From Symbiodinium sp. CCMP2592 (taxonomy: Eukaryota; Sar; Dinophyceae; Suessiales; Symbiodiniaceae): 64,000 nucleotides of DNA. The stretch lies in the NCBI GenBank assembly GCA_905221615.1, contig CAJNDT010000946.1, positions 839,865-903,864 of the forward strand. The letters are read 5' to 3'. The position numbers and the translations under genes were made by a program. The notes below the pieces were generated by a model, which saw nothing but the letters and a program-made list of their open reading frames with translations, was not told where the DNA came from and ran no database searches. Below, piece by piece: positions 42,060-55,139 of this stretch (its first letter is position 1; every line of letters begins with the position of its first letter).

Positions 42060-42175
42060 TAGTCTAACCCTTAAACCCTACACCCTACACCCTAAACCCT
42101 AAACCCTACACCAACATCCTAAACCCTAAATCCTACACCCGAAACCCTACACCTAGATCCTAAACCCTAAACCCT
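42060..42175 (-). repeat. CCCTAAA/CCCTACA tract
   Basis: Alternating CCCTAAA and CCCTACA units, ending at the acceptor-like CCCTAGAG before the next exon. Confidence 0.85.
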
Positions 42176-42176
42176 A

Positions 42177-42300
42177 GAGACGCAAAGAGTTCTTTAGACT
42201 CCATCTGAGGTGGTCTGGCCTCTACGTGTTTATGGACGGCACCCTGGGCTTCACCAAGACAGCCCCTGTTGCAAGTTGCGGCAACTACTCCTGCCTTCAG
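42177..42300 (+). CDS. cyclase gene exon, Cache-like N part
   Basis: RRKEFFRLHLRWSGLYVFMD then GTLGFTKTAPVASCGNYSCL. LYVFMDGTLGF fits the Y-G-F-x-x-G-T-F-type strand of Cache domains. Likely GC donor after CTTCAG (42300). Assignment to the cyclase gene is by position and motif only. Confidence 0.5.
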
Positions 42301-43328
42301 GCCGGCACCCCTGGAACATCCGAAGGGTCCGATGTGGTTGAGGGTTCATGCAAGTTTAGCCCTAAGGGTCCAAAGGACCCAATAAAAAGGGTTCCCTTAA
42401 AAGGGTTAGCAGGGTTCCTTAAAAGGGTTCTATAAAGGGTTTAGAGGATTTTATACTACGGTTCTAAGGATCCAAAGGACCCAATAATCAGGTACTTGGG
42501 TTTAGGATAGTAGTTTTGTAGGTTACTATTTGGGAGAGTATATGAGAATTAGGTACTTGGACCCTTCGGGTAATAATTTATACCGGGTTTGTCGGGCCTC
42601 ATGAACCGGCCCGGGGCTAGGTTCTGAATCCGGAAACGCAATCTCGAGCTTAGAGTGCTGGGTCAGAGCCTGAAGTCCGGAATCCCGGGAGGATCTAGAA
42701 AGTAGATCTCCTAATCTGGGGCCCTATACGAAGGGTACTTTCTAGGAACCCGCATGAAGGGATCTACTTTTTGGATCCTCCCGGGGGTCTGAGAAGTCTA
42801 GACTGCCCTAAACCCTGAACCCTATGTCCTTGGGCTGTTTGGGGCTTGCATTCCCTTGATGACTAGACACGGTCTCCAAAACCATAGGACCCAAGTGTCT
42901 GTATGGGTGATACGCAGGCTCGAGCCTTAAATGCAGTTCTTGGTATGAGGCCCTGCACAGTGCAGCTACTCACTCTCCTGGGGTAAGAGAGACCCAGATC
43001 TTCCAAAATCCCTTAATTAAGGAAGATACTTTACATCATATCAATGATCCTGCTATGACTTAAGGCCTTACATTCCTTGATTAAGGAATATACTTTAAAT
43101 CATATTAAGGATCCTACTATGACTTTAGACTTTAGGTATATTCCTGAGCTAAGGGATTTTGAAAGGTCTGGGGAGCCTTCAAAGCTTTCGAAGCTTTCAG
43201 AGCTCGGTTCCTTTACATCGCTTGCACAGATACCCAGAGATCCCAATACCCCTTAAGCAAAGAATAGACTAAACCTTAAACCATAGTCTTAAGGCCTCTG
43301 TAACTTAAGATATATATATATATATATG

Positions 43329-43369
<41 letters not shown>

Positions 43370-46300
43370 TCCTTAATCAAAGGTCATAATCTTAAGGCCT
43401 CTATGACTTAAGGTATATATTCCTTAATCCAAGGTTTATCGAGTATTGGGCTTTAGCCCTAAACCCTGAAGGTCTTGTGCGCTCCAGAGGTAGAGCCTTC
43501 TGATCTCCATTGGAGTTCTTTGTAAATTCCCTAAGGGTCCAAGTACCTAATTATCATATACTCTTTCCAAATAGTAACCTACATAACTACTACCCTAAAC
43601 CCAAGTACCCAATTATTCTTTTGACCCTTAGGGATTTGCCATGTTTAATCGTGGCGCATTCGGGTTTGCTTGGGGGTGTAGGTCTTGGGCTTTTGTTGGG
43701 TTTGGGGCCGGGGACTCGGGCTCAACGGGCAGGGTTTATCATAGGGACCCTTAGGGGGTAGGGGATAATACAACCGGAAAAAGGCCCTATTAAGTCCGTA
43801 TTCTGCGTATTACGGCCCCTAACCCCCTCCCCCCTACCCCCCTAAGAGTCCTTATGATTTGAGGCTGAATTCCTGTATATTCCTATACTGAGAAACCGAG
43901 GTAAATACAGCACAGGCCTACTTCCGGTCAACCCCAGCAAACCCGACAAGAACCTTATCAAACATTTTTCATATTTGATGAAGCCCAGAAAGAATCCGTA
44001 GGTATTCAAAACCTTCCATCTTGGCTGCGAGCCTTGGAAATTGATGATTGTCACTCCGCGCCAGGGCGTCGTGGCCGCAGACATTTCCCTGCCAGTTGTC
44101 AGCCGCGAATGCGGTGAGGCCGGGTTAAGACTCATGTCGGGTCCCAAACCCCCGAAACTTAGGGTTTAGAGTTTCAGGTTTAGGGTCTCTTAACCCTACA
44201 CCCTGAAACCCCAAGCGCTGCACGAGCTCAAGCCGCGAAGCCCTAAACCTGAAAAATCCCAAACGCCGCCACCCTGAACAGAACAACCATGACCTCGATC
44301 ACTTTGAATCCTGGATTCTGCACTTCACCAGAAGACCGACTACAAGCCCAGTCGTTGATCTGTGGAACCTGAACCCACCTTGAGATCCCAGAACCCTTTA
44401 ACTAAGGAATATACCTTAAGTCATAACATTAAGCCCCGTGTAGTTTAAGGTATATGCCTTAATTCAGGGATACTGGGGTCTCTGGGCAAGTTCCTAGCTA
44501 AACCTCTGTATGCCGAAGGCCTTCAAAAAGCTTCAGCGGCAGCTGCGGGAGTCAGCGTACAGTTTTCCCATCAACAGCAGTGGCTCGGCTTGGCTGATAT
44601 ATCATAGCACTGAAAACCTGCCCAAACCTTGCGCCCTAAACCCTAAGCCCTAGGCCCCCGCAACATTGAACTAAACCCCGTGAGCCTTCATACACGCCTC
44701 AATTTCTAGGACACAATAAGCGTTGATGTGCCTGTGCAGGCCTGGGCCTATGCAGTATGTACACTGGCCCTCAAGTCACTGCAGAGGAAGGTCGTTTATT
44801 GTCATATAGTCTGAGTACATACTACAAAGGTGCATTGACCACAAAGAATGCCTCGGACTGCCACTGACGGTGTGACTTGTGTTTTGGGTGCAAGGTTTCA
44901 AACTCAAAAGGAAACCCTGGAAAACCTTCCATCGAGTCCTAGAAAGCCCCAATGAAGCCAAAGTGGTAGGTACGTGGATAGTAGTGTCCCAGTAGGTACT
45001 TGTGCGGGTCTGTAGAAGAGCTTGCGAGAAAGAGGCTTGCAGACCTTTCTTCGGTCCGGTGCACTGAGCACTCCATGCATTCCGGGGTCAAGACTTACCA
45101 ACTCAACTTGTTTTCCCGGGTCTAAGGAGATGCAATGGGGATTGGGGTGGTGGTATACTGTCTAAGAGTTCCAGATGGACACCGTAAACCCTGAAGCCTA
45201 AGCCATTATTATCATGATTGCTACTGTTATTGTTATACAAGTCTAAGTAGAAGAACTAGTATTAGTACACTAGTACTGAGTACTGGTAGTAGTATTAGTA
45301 TTAGTATGAGTATTATTAAACTTGCTACTCTGTTGCTCACACCGAGCCCTTGGGCTCCAACCACACGTGCTCGCGATGGTTTAGCCTCATCTGGTCCAGC
45401 CGCCGCAGCAGATTTGTATCCACTGAAGCCATGAGGGTCCATATATAGCACTACCTAGAGGCTCATACCCTGCCCCTCTTTTGGGATACCTAGTTCTATG
45501 GTTAGGATCTGTTATATAGAATAACTGGGTACCACCTAGAGGCTCATACCCTGCCCCTCTTTTGGGATACCTAGTTCTATGGTTAGGATCTGTTATATAG
45601 AATAACTGGGTACCACCTAGAGGCTCATACCCTGCCCCTCTTTTGGGATACCTAGTTCTATGGTTAGGATCTGTTATATAGAATAACTGGGTACCTTAAA
45701 AAAAGGTAAGGTATGAGCGTCTAGGTGTAGGGGAATCAGGTCCCCAAAACTACTGGGGTCTAAAACTATATTGGTCGTATACCTGGACCCTCTGGGACAG
45801 CTAGGTTTGCGGTTTAGCGCTCAGGGCCTCAAGCCTCAAGCCCTTAATACACAGTTTAGGGTTTGGGGTTACTGCTTTACAGTCTAGGGCTGAAGAGTTT
45901 GGGGCTGGCCACTGTCCGACGGCAACAAGTATCCATAGTAGGCGCCTTGTCTAGATTTTGTGTTTTTATACGTCAGCTACAGGGGAGGGTAAGCCACAAA
46001 ATGACCCAAGACATAAGAAGTCATGTGCAACAGGGCGCTTGTTGAGGGTGATCATTTCCTTAAGGGGCAGGATGCATGCTTCGGCCGGCGAAACAGGGGC
46101 TTACAGTTTCCCAGTCTCCGTACTTTCAACTTTCAATCTCTTCAGCTTCAACCCTCCCCCTGCACCCCTTTAAATGCTGTACCCGATACCCTAAACCACA
46201 ACTCTAAACTCTGACCCTGCGCGCCCCCTAAGCCACCCGACCAAGATAATTCTGCTGTCTTCGTGGTCAACCACAAGAGCAACCAAGGCCCGGAGAGAGT

Positions 46301-49300
46301 TTCAGACGGAGCCTTTAAGCCGTTTCGGTCCAATATAGGAACCCGATCAGGGATCCTTGGGTCTTTTTAAGGTTCTTTGTCTGCACCCTAGTATTTTGGG
46401 GTTATAGGGCCAGGGTTTCTTAATCAGGTTCCTACATTAGGCTTTAGGGCCTTACAACCACCAAGACCTTCGATTGCACTATGGGTGCTCTAGGGCCTCA
46501 ATAGTCTTTTACAATGTCTTGGTCTAACTTACGGCATGCTAGGGTATACCTGCAGACCCCAAACCCTTCAAAATGGTAGGTTAGGGCCCCTTAACTATAT
46601 AGGGTATACCTTAACCCTGAATAACCTACCTTTTTAGGGTTCCCTATGATGATTTCCTTATATACATCCTTTAAAAAGGTCGGTTCTTCCGGGTCAAGGT
46701 GGCCCTTCACAAAGTCGTTTTCGGATCGCCCGGTTCGTACTCCTATAGGGCTTCAAGGGTACTACAAGGTAGTTACCGAAAATTGGGGGTCCCTAAAATA
46801 AGGATCCTGCTATGTAGGGTACTGATAATAGGGGCCGCCATTTTCGGAAGCCCCCACAAGAGCTTGTACAGCTAGAGACCGCTGACTGTTAGCGAACAAA
46901 GGAGCTCCAAACCTCGAAAAGGCCCTGCAAGCCCTACCTTGGGATCCGAAAAGCTCTATACTGCTTTAAGGCTTATATACCCTCTAATATGAAGGGGTCA
47001 TAACCTACCTTTTTGTAAGGTTTGGGGATACAGAATCCTAAACCTTAGAAGACTTAAGTTAAAGAAGCACGGGGAAAATGATCTTAAACCCAAACCCCTG
47101 AACCCTGAACTTTACACCCTGAACCCACAAGGAATCTGAAACCCAGGCTTGAGGGTTAACGGCTGAGGGTTGAGGGACTATCGGGTTTGGGGTTTAGGGT
47201 TCAGCTCTGAACCCTGAAGGTGTCACAAAAGACAGCTCCAAGCTGTAAGCCCCAAAGCCCCCTAAACGCCAAACGGGAAAGTCGAAGCCCTGAATGCAGA
47301 GGGCGGCTCTAATGACACCGGCTGAGACCTGTACCCTAAACCCTGGACTCTGAAGGCCTAAAGCCTTGTGGAAACCCTAAGGCACTGACAAGCTGACTCC
47401 AGCGACCCTAAGCGCTAAACCCGAAACACCAAATCCACAACCCTGAGAGATTTACAGAGTCCTTGCAAAGCCTTCTGCTTGGAGGTTCAGGTGTAAATCT
47501 AAGTGGAGCTAGAAGTAGGGTAACTATACTTATACCCCATATTAGAGGACTTATAACTCCATTTATAACTACCCATGAACCTCCAAGTAGACTCCTTAAA
47601 GTCCTAAGCCCAGAAAGGCGGCTCCAATGACGCCGGCTGAAAGGAAGCCTAAACCCTATTCTGATGATTGAGGCCCTCATATAAAGCCCTAGAACCCCCC
47701 TAAATATAAAGCCCTAGAACCCTCAAGGCCCTTCATATAAGGCCCTAGAACCCCCTATAAAGCCCTAGAACCCCTTAGGCCCTGACCCCCTAAGGCCCTT
47801 GTAGGATCCTTAGAGTCTTAAGCCCAGAAACCTAAGCCTAAGCCCAGAACCCAGAGACTCCAATATCCCTTAATTAAGGAATATTCCTTAAATTATAGTA
47901 GGATCCCTTATATGATTTAAGGAATATTCCTTAAATTATAGTAGGATCCCTTTATGATTTAAGGATATTCCTTAATTATAGTAGGATATATTTTCCTTAA
48001 ATTATAGTAGGATCCCTTATATGATTTAAGGAATATTCCTTAAATTCTAGTAGGATCCCTTAAAATGATTTAAGGAATATTCCTTAAATTATAGTAGGAT
48101 CCCTTATATGATTTAGGAATATTCCTTAAATTATAGTAGGATCCCTTATATGATTTAAGGAATATTACGGAATATTCCTTAAATTATAGTAGGATCCCTT
48201 ATATGATTTAAGGAATATTCCTTAAATTATAGTAGGATCCCTTATATGATTTAAGGAATATTCCTTAAATTATAGTAGGATCCCTTATATGATTTAAGGA
48301 ATATTCCTTAAATTATAGTAGGATCCCTTATATGATTTAAGGACTATTCCTTAATTAAGGGATATTGGAGTCTCTGGGAAAGGCGGCTCCAATGACACCG
48401 GCTGGCTCATCGGCTCCTCCGGCGACCTAAGCGCTCCCTTCGGCCGAGCGGAAGACTCTTCGCAGGCGCCAAAAAAGCGTAAAAGGGCTCTATATGGACT
48501 CACATACATATGGGGGTTCCTTTAAGGGGGATCTATAAGGGGTCCTTTACAGGGATCTATAGGGCTTAGGGATCTAAGGACTCACATATTACGGCTTTTG
48601 GGCCCAAAGACCGTGCTATATAAGGTTTTGGGGCTATTTTGATCCCCAGGGAAAGCGTAAGGAACTCGGGTTTCAGAGGATTTTTCGGGTGTGTGTAGGG
48701 GTGTAGGGTTTAATGGTTGAGTGTAAAAGCATTGAGGGTTTCGGAGCTTTTTAAGTAGATTTAGGGCTTTAGCTTAAGGTTCGGGGAGAAAGGGAAAGAG
48801 ACGTGCAGGGTTTTACGGGGTTTAGCGTTCTAGGATTTGGAGTTCCGGGCTGGAATTTTGGGTTCTTAGCAGTTTATGGTTTCGAGGTCGACTTAGGAAA
48901 CACCTGATCTTCAATCCCACCAATGACGGATCGCGCATAAACCTTAAACCCTAAACCCCTAAAAGCCCCTGTAAACTCTAAACCCGTAACCCCCCCCCCC
49001 TGTAAACTCTAAACTCTTAACCCGTACCCCCCAAACTCTCAAACTCCGATCCAGTTTTTCAGACCTCTACACCCTAAACCCCAACTCAGCTCTTGATTCC
49101 TTCGCATGAAGAGAGGGGCCGGACATATTTCACGAAAGTATCCCTAAGGGCTCCTTATTCCAACTCGACTAGAATATACCCCCCAAGCCCTATTCGAATC
49201 ACTGAGTTGGCCAACATAGTGTCCAACTTTTGCAGTAGCCCTTATCATAGAAGCCTCTGAAACCAAATGAGGCCTCATATTACATTCCACCTATAAGTCC

Positions 49301-52300
49301 CTGAACCCTAAACGCCCGTTACGGAAGGCGATCGTCCGAAGCACCGCTCGTGCGTTGCTCCAGCGGTTTGGTGCCTGGGATGCCTTGGCGTTAGAGGCCT
49401 GGACGGGTTTGGTGTTTTACCTTAACCCCAATGGTTAAGGACTCGTAAATCAAGGCATACATAGTCAGGAACCCTGCAGGAATCAGGGTATAGACAGCTC
49501 AGAGGGTTTATAGGGCTTCGCATTTTGATTTAGGGTTCCGGGTTTACGATTAGCTCGGCTAAGGCGTCACTTGGCAAGCAGTGTGTTATTCAACGCAACT
49601 ACCCGCTCGCCCAAATTCGGGTGTAGGGTTTAGATTGGGGAGGCTTCGTTCAAGGGTTGGCTTTTTCTCACAGGGATCCCAGGCTGTGAGCATTAAAGTA
49701 GGAGGGGCATTTCCAAATGACGGGTTTACCAACGGGATCCTTTACCTTACAGTAGAGGCCAAAAAGTTGGAAACCCCATAGCCTCGATCCTTCAGAGTCA
49801 TGTATAGGGAATCCCAGCACTATTTGGCCTTAATCCGGTTTCCAACTTTTTGGGGCTTACCTTACCTACCTTCAACTATAACTTGTCAAGGCTCCTGATT
49901 TTCAGGGTCGTTCTCGCATTTCTTTGGGGGTTCCTTCGAAGGCACCCGGAGGAGAGACGAGGGCCTAGCTGGTTAATTACTGAATATATCTCACTACAGA
50001 GGGTTTGGGTCTGAGCAAGATGTTTCTTATCTCGTGTCTGTAGATACTTAACCCTAGAGGCCCATAAACCCTGAGCCGTATAGACTACAATATGCCTCAT
50101 GCAAAGCCCTACTGAGTTTACCAAGGGCCCCTCAATCATTGGAGCGAAAAAGTAGGCTTTGTTGACGGCTCGAAAGTTTAGCAAGTGTTATGTAGGGTTT
50201 TGTCAGCTTGTAATTTACAGGGTTTTTGCAGTGTGCTGGGGACACTTGGCTTTTCTCTAAGGGCTTTTGTAGGGATTCCGCAACGGTTCAGGGTTTGTGA
50301 TCATGCAAACAGGCCGTTAGTCTAAGGTACTAATACACAGCTTAGGCTTATCGAGTTTATGCTGCCAGAGCTTAGGATCTGGTGCTGCGGGTTTGTGTTT
50401 GCGAGCTTTAGGCAGAAGGTGGTCGTGTGTGGGACCATGGTTTTTGGAAAAGTTCTTGCCCTGATGTTCAGAGATTTCGGTGCCGTGGGCTTGAAGACAG
50501 GGAGGTCCGACCTCAAACATCGTGAAAACTCTTCAAGCATCGGCCTGCGAACAAAGCCGTTGAACCTGCACTGCCAGAAGCCCGAAGCAATTGATCCGAA
50601 ATGCTATAATATGGGGGCTTTGATATACCTATACAATATTTGGATAACTACATTTTTTGATAATTATAGTATATTCAAACTCCCCTAAAAATTCTATTCC
50701 GATTATGAGGGCCCTTATTATATTGCGCTGTAGGTCTTGTAGTAGCAAGTCCCAGGGTCCCAACGATACCAGAGACCCATCCTGGACCCTCGGCCCGAAA
50801 GCCTCATTGTGCCCTGAACCTGAAGCCTAACGGTTTAAGGTTTAGGGTTTAGGGCTTAGGGTTTAGGGTTTAGCCTGAACCCTAAGCCCTAAACCTACAA
50901 TGCCAGGAGCAGCAGAGGTTTCGCTACCGTGCTGAAAACGAGTCGAAGGACAAGGGTTTAGGGGTCAGAGTCTGTGTTTGTTCTGCGGTTTTGGATTCAG
51001 GCAGTTACCGGATCAGGACGTACATTGAAGGTTGTCCTAAACTCGACAAGAGATACCGCATGCCATAACCTGAACCCCCTTAATCTAGCTCGAACCTAAG
51101 GGGCCAGGACGGGGATGTGATGCAGAGGAGGACCCCGAAGCCTAAGCCTCAAAAACCAACAACTTAAGCCCATTCTGGCCACAACAGGCGCCAGGGGCAG
51201 CACCGGATTGGGTACTGAAACATTCACGATTTAGGGTTCAGGGTTTAGGGACTACATATACCACGACCACAACTACGACCACGACCACGACCGCTGCGGC
51301 CACCACGACCACGACCACGAGCGCTAAATATCGCCATGTGCTGGCACTGCAAGCACTGTAGAACTAGCACTACCACTACGACCTGCTACTCAAGTGTTCG
51401 TAGCGCAAGTACCTCGTACCAAAGTACTGCCGGAAGCTCCAAAAGGGCCACGTTGCCGCCAAATTGCTTCATGTCCACATTTGGGTGAAGTGAAAAAGCA
51501 GCCTACGAGGTTAATGTTTCCAAGTCTACTTCACGGCTCCTTCTTATCAGTATACAACAGTATACCGCAGAATCGAATCCTATTCTAATCACTATGGCAC
51601 TATATTAGACCTAAAGCCCCATAGTTCAATCCTACAAGCCTCAAATCCTCAATGCTAAATGTTGCAGACCCAAAAGCCGAAAGGTCTAACCTCAGAGTAA
51701 AGGTCTAACCTCAAGCCGAACACTGCGCAGGATTGTAGCTCCGATTTCCGCGAGTTCACTGCACCAGGATGTATCGAGGCCCCTGGTGTAACTTACAAGC
51801 CCTAAACCCTGGGCGCTGTGCGGGATTGGGGCAGCAAACTGAAACAAGGTTCTCAGCAAGTCACATGATAAACAAAACTAAACTGCCACACCGCCAGTCG
51901 TCTATTGAATACCAAGCCAATACCCGACTGTGCTGCGACGCTTGAACCCTTTCCTAACTTTGTTCGATTCAACTAGTTGTGTTGTGTCTCTTGTGCCGCT
52001 TCATACGATGTTCATGATGTTGCTGATGATCTCGGTGATGACCACGATGATGGTGATGATGGACATGATGAGGAAATGACGGGGATAATGATGTGGAAGA
52101 TGATGATGGTGGTGATGATGGTGATGAGGACAGTAAGGATGAAGTTGAATGTCATGAGGGGAGCCTTTACAGTTACCAATACTACTTTGGGGGTTCCTTG
52201 TTATAAGTATAGTTGAATGGGCCCCAAAAGCCAATTCTAATTATTACCCCTATAATATAGAACCTACTATAGATCCCTTATAGACCCCTTCTAAGGATCT

Positions 52301-55065
52301 CATTCTATTTAAGGCCCCAATCTCAGACCGTTGTTTGTGTCCTTCGAGGTGGGCACCGCTTCCATCAAGCTGGACGAGGCATCCTAGGGGTTTGGGGAGA
52401 TGGAGATGCTAGACATACGGATTCTCCCATAACCCTAGGGCTCTAAGGATTCGTAAATTGAGCTTTTGGGCCCCAAACCCATACTATCATACTATATAAG
52501 GCTTTTGGGCTAATTTTGATCCCCAGGCATAGAGGCAGAGAGGTTGCTATAGGGCTAAATGTCTCTTTAAGCGTTCCTTGCAGGGCTACTATCGCGGGAT
52601 CCCATATCAAGGGCCACTAGAGGGTTCTATAGCAGATTCTCCCATAAGGCTGAGACTTGTCAAACAGTGCACGGGCTTCCTAGTAGTAGAGTAGGTAACC
52701 TTCAACTTTTTTGGGTAGTATAGCCCTCTATATAGTCCCTATGTAACCAAAAAGGTTTAATCCCTATGTACCCAAAAAGGTTAACCTGTAGTTCCCCATG
52801 AGACCCGACAAGTAGGGCTTTACTGATGATCTTCCATCTGGGATATACCGTTGAGTACATGTGGCCTTGAAATGTAGGAGCCTGATCAAGAAACCCGGAG
52901 TCTTTAATAGGGTTCGTTTTAGATGAAATCTATTACTTTGGGGTTATATGACCAGGGTTTCTTAATCGGGTTCCTACATCAGGTGATTTCGTCGAAGGCC
53001 CGAAGGTTGAGTGTGGAAGGAGATCTGGGGTTAGCTGGATCAAGGAGAGAGCTTGCAATCCAAACAGAGTTCCTTCGCTATAGGGGCTTTAAAATAATGA
53101 TTGACCAGTACGATTTGGGGGTTCCTTATTGTAACTATGTTATGGTATAAAACAAACCCACAAACCCTATTCTAATTATTAATTCGCTTATATTCGGGTT
53201 TCTGCCCTGCTCGAGTTGTTGCTACACCCCTGCCGCACTTGCTGCTACCCCTGCTTTTGCCACTACCGTGGGAGAGACCATTACGACCGCAACCCTCGAA
53301 GCATCTCTTACAGAGCCCATCTGCAAGAGACCTATGATAATAACAGAGAGAAGAATGGATCGATGGCAAAACGTAGAACCTATCTAGAGCCCCCCCAGAC
53401 CTTCCAAAATCCCTTCATTAAGGAATATACCTTAAATTTTAACAGGATCCCAAATATGAATTAAGGTATATTCCTTAATTAAGGGATTTTGGAAGGTCTG
53501 GGCATATAGAACCTCTTAGCAGCCCGAAAATCCCCAAACCCTTTGATTGGAAACTTCAGGCACGTACCCGTTCGCGATGCTATATGGTTCCATACAGTCC
53601 CCTTAACGGGTACTATAGGGTTGTATGATAGGCTTCCCGTAACGGAGGCCTTAAGGGAACTCTCAACAACAGGAGGTTCGATGAACCCTGATCAAACCCT
53701 AAACCCTTAAAGGAAGCCTTAAGGGAGCTCCCAAAATACGAAGATCGGTAAACCTTAGTTCAACCCTAAACCCATCAAGGAAGCCTTAAGGGAAGTCTCA
53801 AAATATTGGAGGATCGATAAGCCCTAGTCAAAGCCTGAACGTTTAAAGAAACCCTGAACCCAAAACCCTAAACCCTTAAAGGATCCCTTAAAGGAGCCCT
53901 TAAAGGATCCTCCTTAAGGGAAGTCTCCAAAAGGAGGATCGATAAACGCTGGTCAAACCCTGAACCCTCAAAGAAACCCCAAACCCTGAACCCTTAAAGG
54001 AGCCCTTAAAGGATCCCTTAAAAGCGCCCTTACAGGATCCCTTAAAGGAGCCCTTAAAGGATCCCCTTTAAGGGATCCACTTAAGGGAAGCCTCCAAAAG
54101 GAGGATCGATGGCTCGTCGTCCTCGTCTCCCCTTCGCCGGCCTTCCACGCGCTCGCGCGTTCCGTGGAGACTTCCGCCGAGGAGGAGTTTCAGGTGTGCC
54201 GTTTAGGGTTTAGGGGTTTAGGGTTTAGGGTTTAGGGGTTTAGGGTTTAGGGTTTAGGGGTTTAGGGTTTAGGGTTTAGGGTTTAGGGTTTAGGGTTTAG
54301 GGTTTAGGGGTTTAGGGTTTAGGGTTTAGGGGTTTAGGGTTTAGGGTTTAGGGGTTTAGGGTTTAGGGTTTAGGGGTTTAGGGTTTAGGGTTTTACGGTT
54401 TATTAATTTAGACCCAGGTGTGCTCCCTGGGTCTTAGGAATTCCACTAAGGTTTCCTTTAAGGTCTCCTGTAAGGGCACTCTTGACGGTTCCTGGGATGA
54501 GTCACGGGTATCACAAGGGTTTAGGTTTTCTTGATTGGGATTAGGGGTGTAGCGTTCCACGGGTTGCTACAGTCTCCGTTGTAGTTCCGTTTTTGTTTAG
54601 CCGGCTTTGTAACCGTACAAGGTAACCCTTTAATTAAACAGGAACTACAACGGCGACTATCCACAGGATTTGTTATAATGGGTAACTTTGAAGGCTACCT
54701 TGAGGGATCCCGGCTTCTTCAGGCATATTTTAGCATTTGCGGGTTTCGGGTTCTAAGCTTTTCGGCTTCTCCACTTGGGATCACAGGGCTTACGGCACTT
54801 GTACGGTTGTTAAGAAAGATTCCAGAAGGGTTTTTCGGGCATCCGGGTTTTGGCTTAAGTAGGGGCTGGCTGACTTTGACTTCTTTGACTGCAGAGTCCC
54901 TGTCTTAAGGATTCCCTCTGTAGCTTAAGGAATGTTCCTTCAAGACGCACATACCCCCTAATCAGGCTCCACATACCACATAGTCTCGTCCCCTCTCTCA
55001 CTCTCACTCTCGCACACAATCACGCATTCACACTCGCTCTCTCTCTCTCTCTCTCTCTCTCGCTC

Positions 55066-55139
<74 letters not shown>

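Larger units (their letters stand above)
47300..48405 (+). repeat. triplicated exon-edge sequence
   Basis: GCGGCTCYAATGACRCCGGC (then TG) occurs at about 47302, 47619 and 48383. Only the last continues into the cyclase exon. A family-10 element and the family-7 array separate the copies. Confidence 0.85.

Noticed and set aside
48463-48495. PKKRKR nuclear localisation signal
   Set aside because: It lies beyond a GC donor that joins in phase to the next cyclase exon, so it is probably intronic.
54197-54400. Chromosome end
   Set aside because: The array is internal and followed by ordinary gene sequence; exons of one gene lie on both sides.
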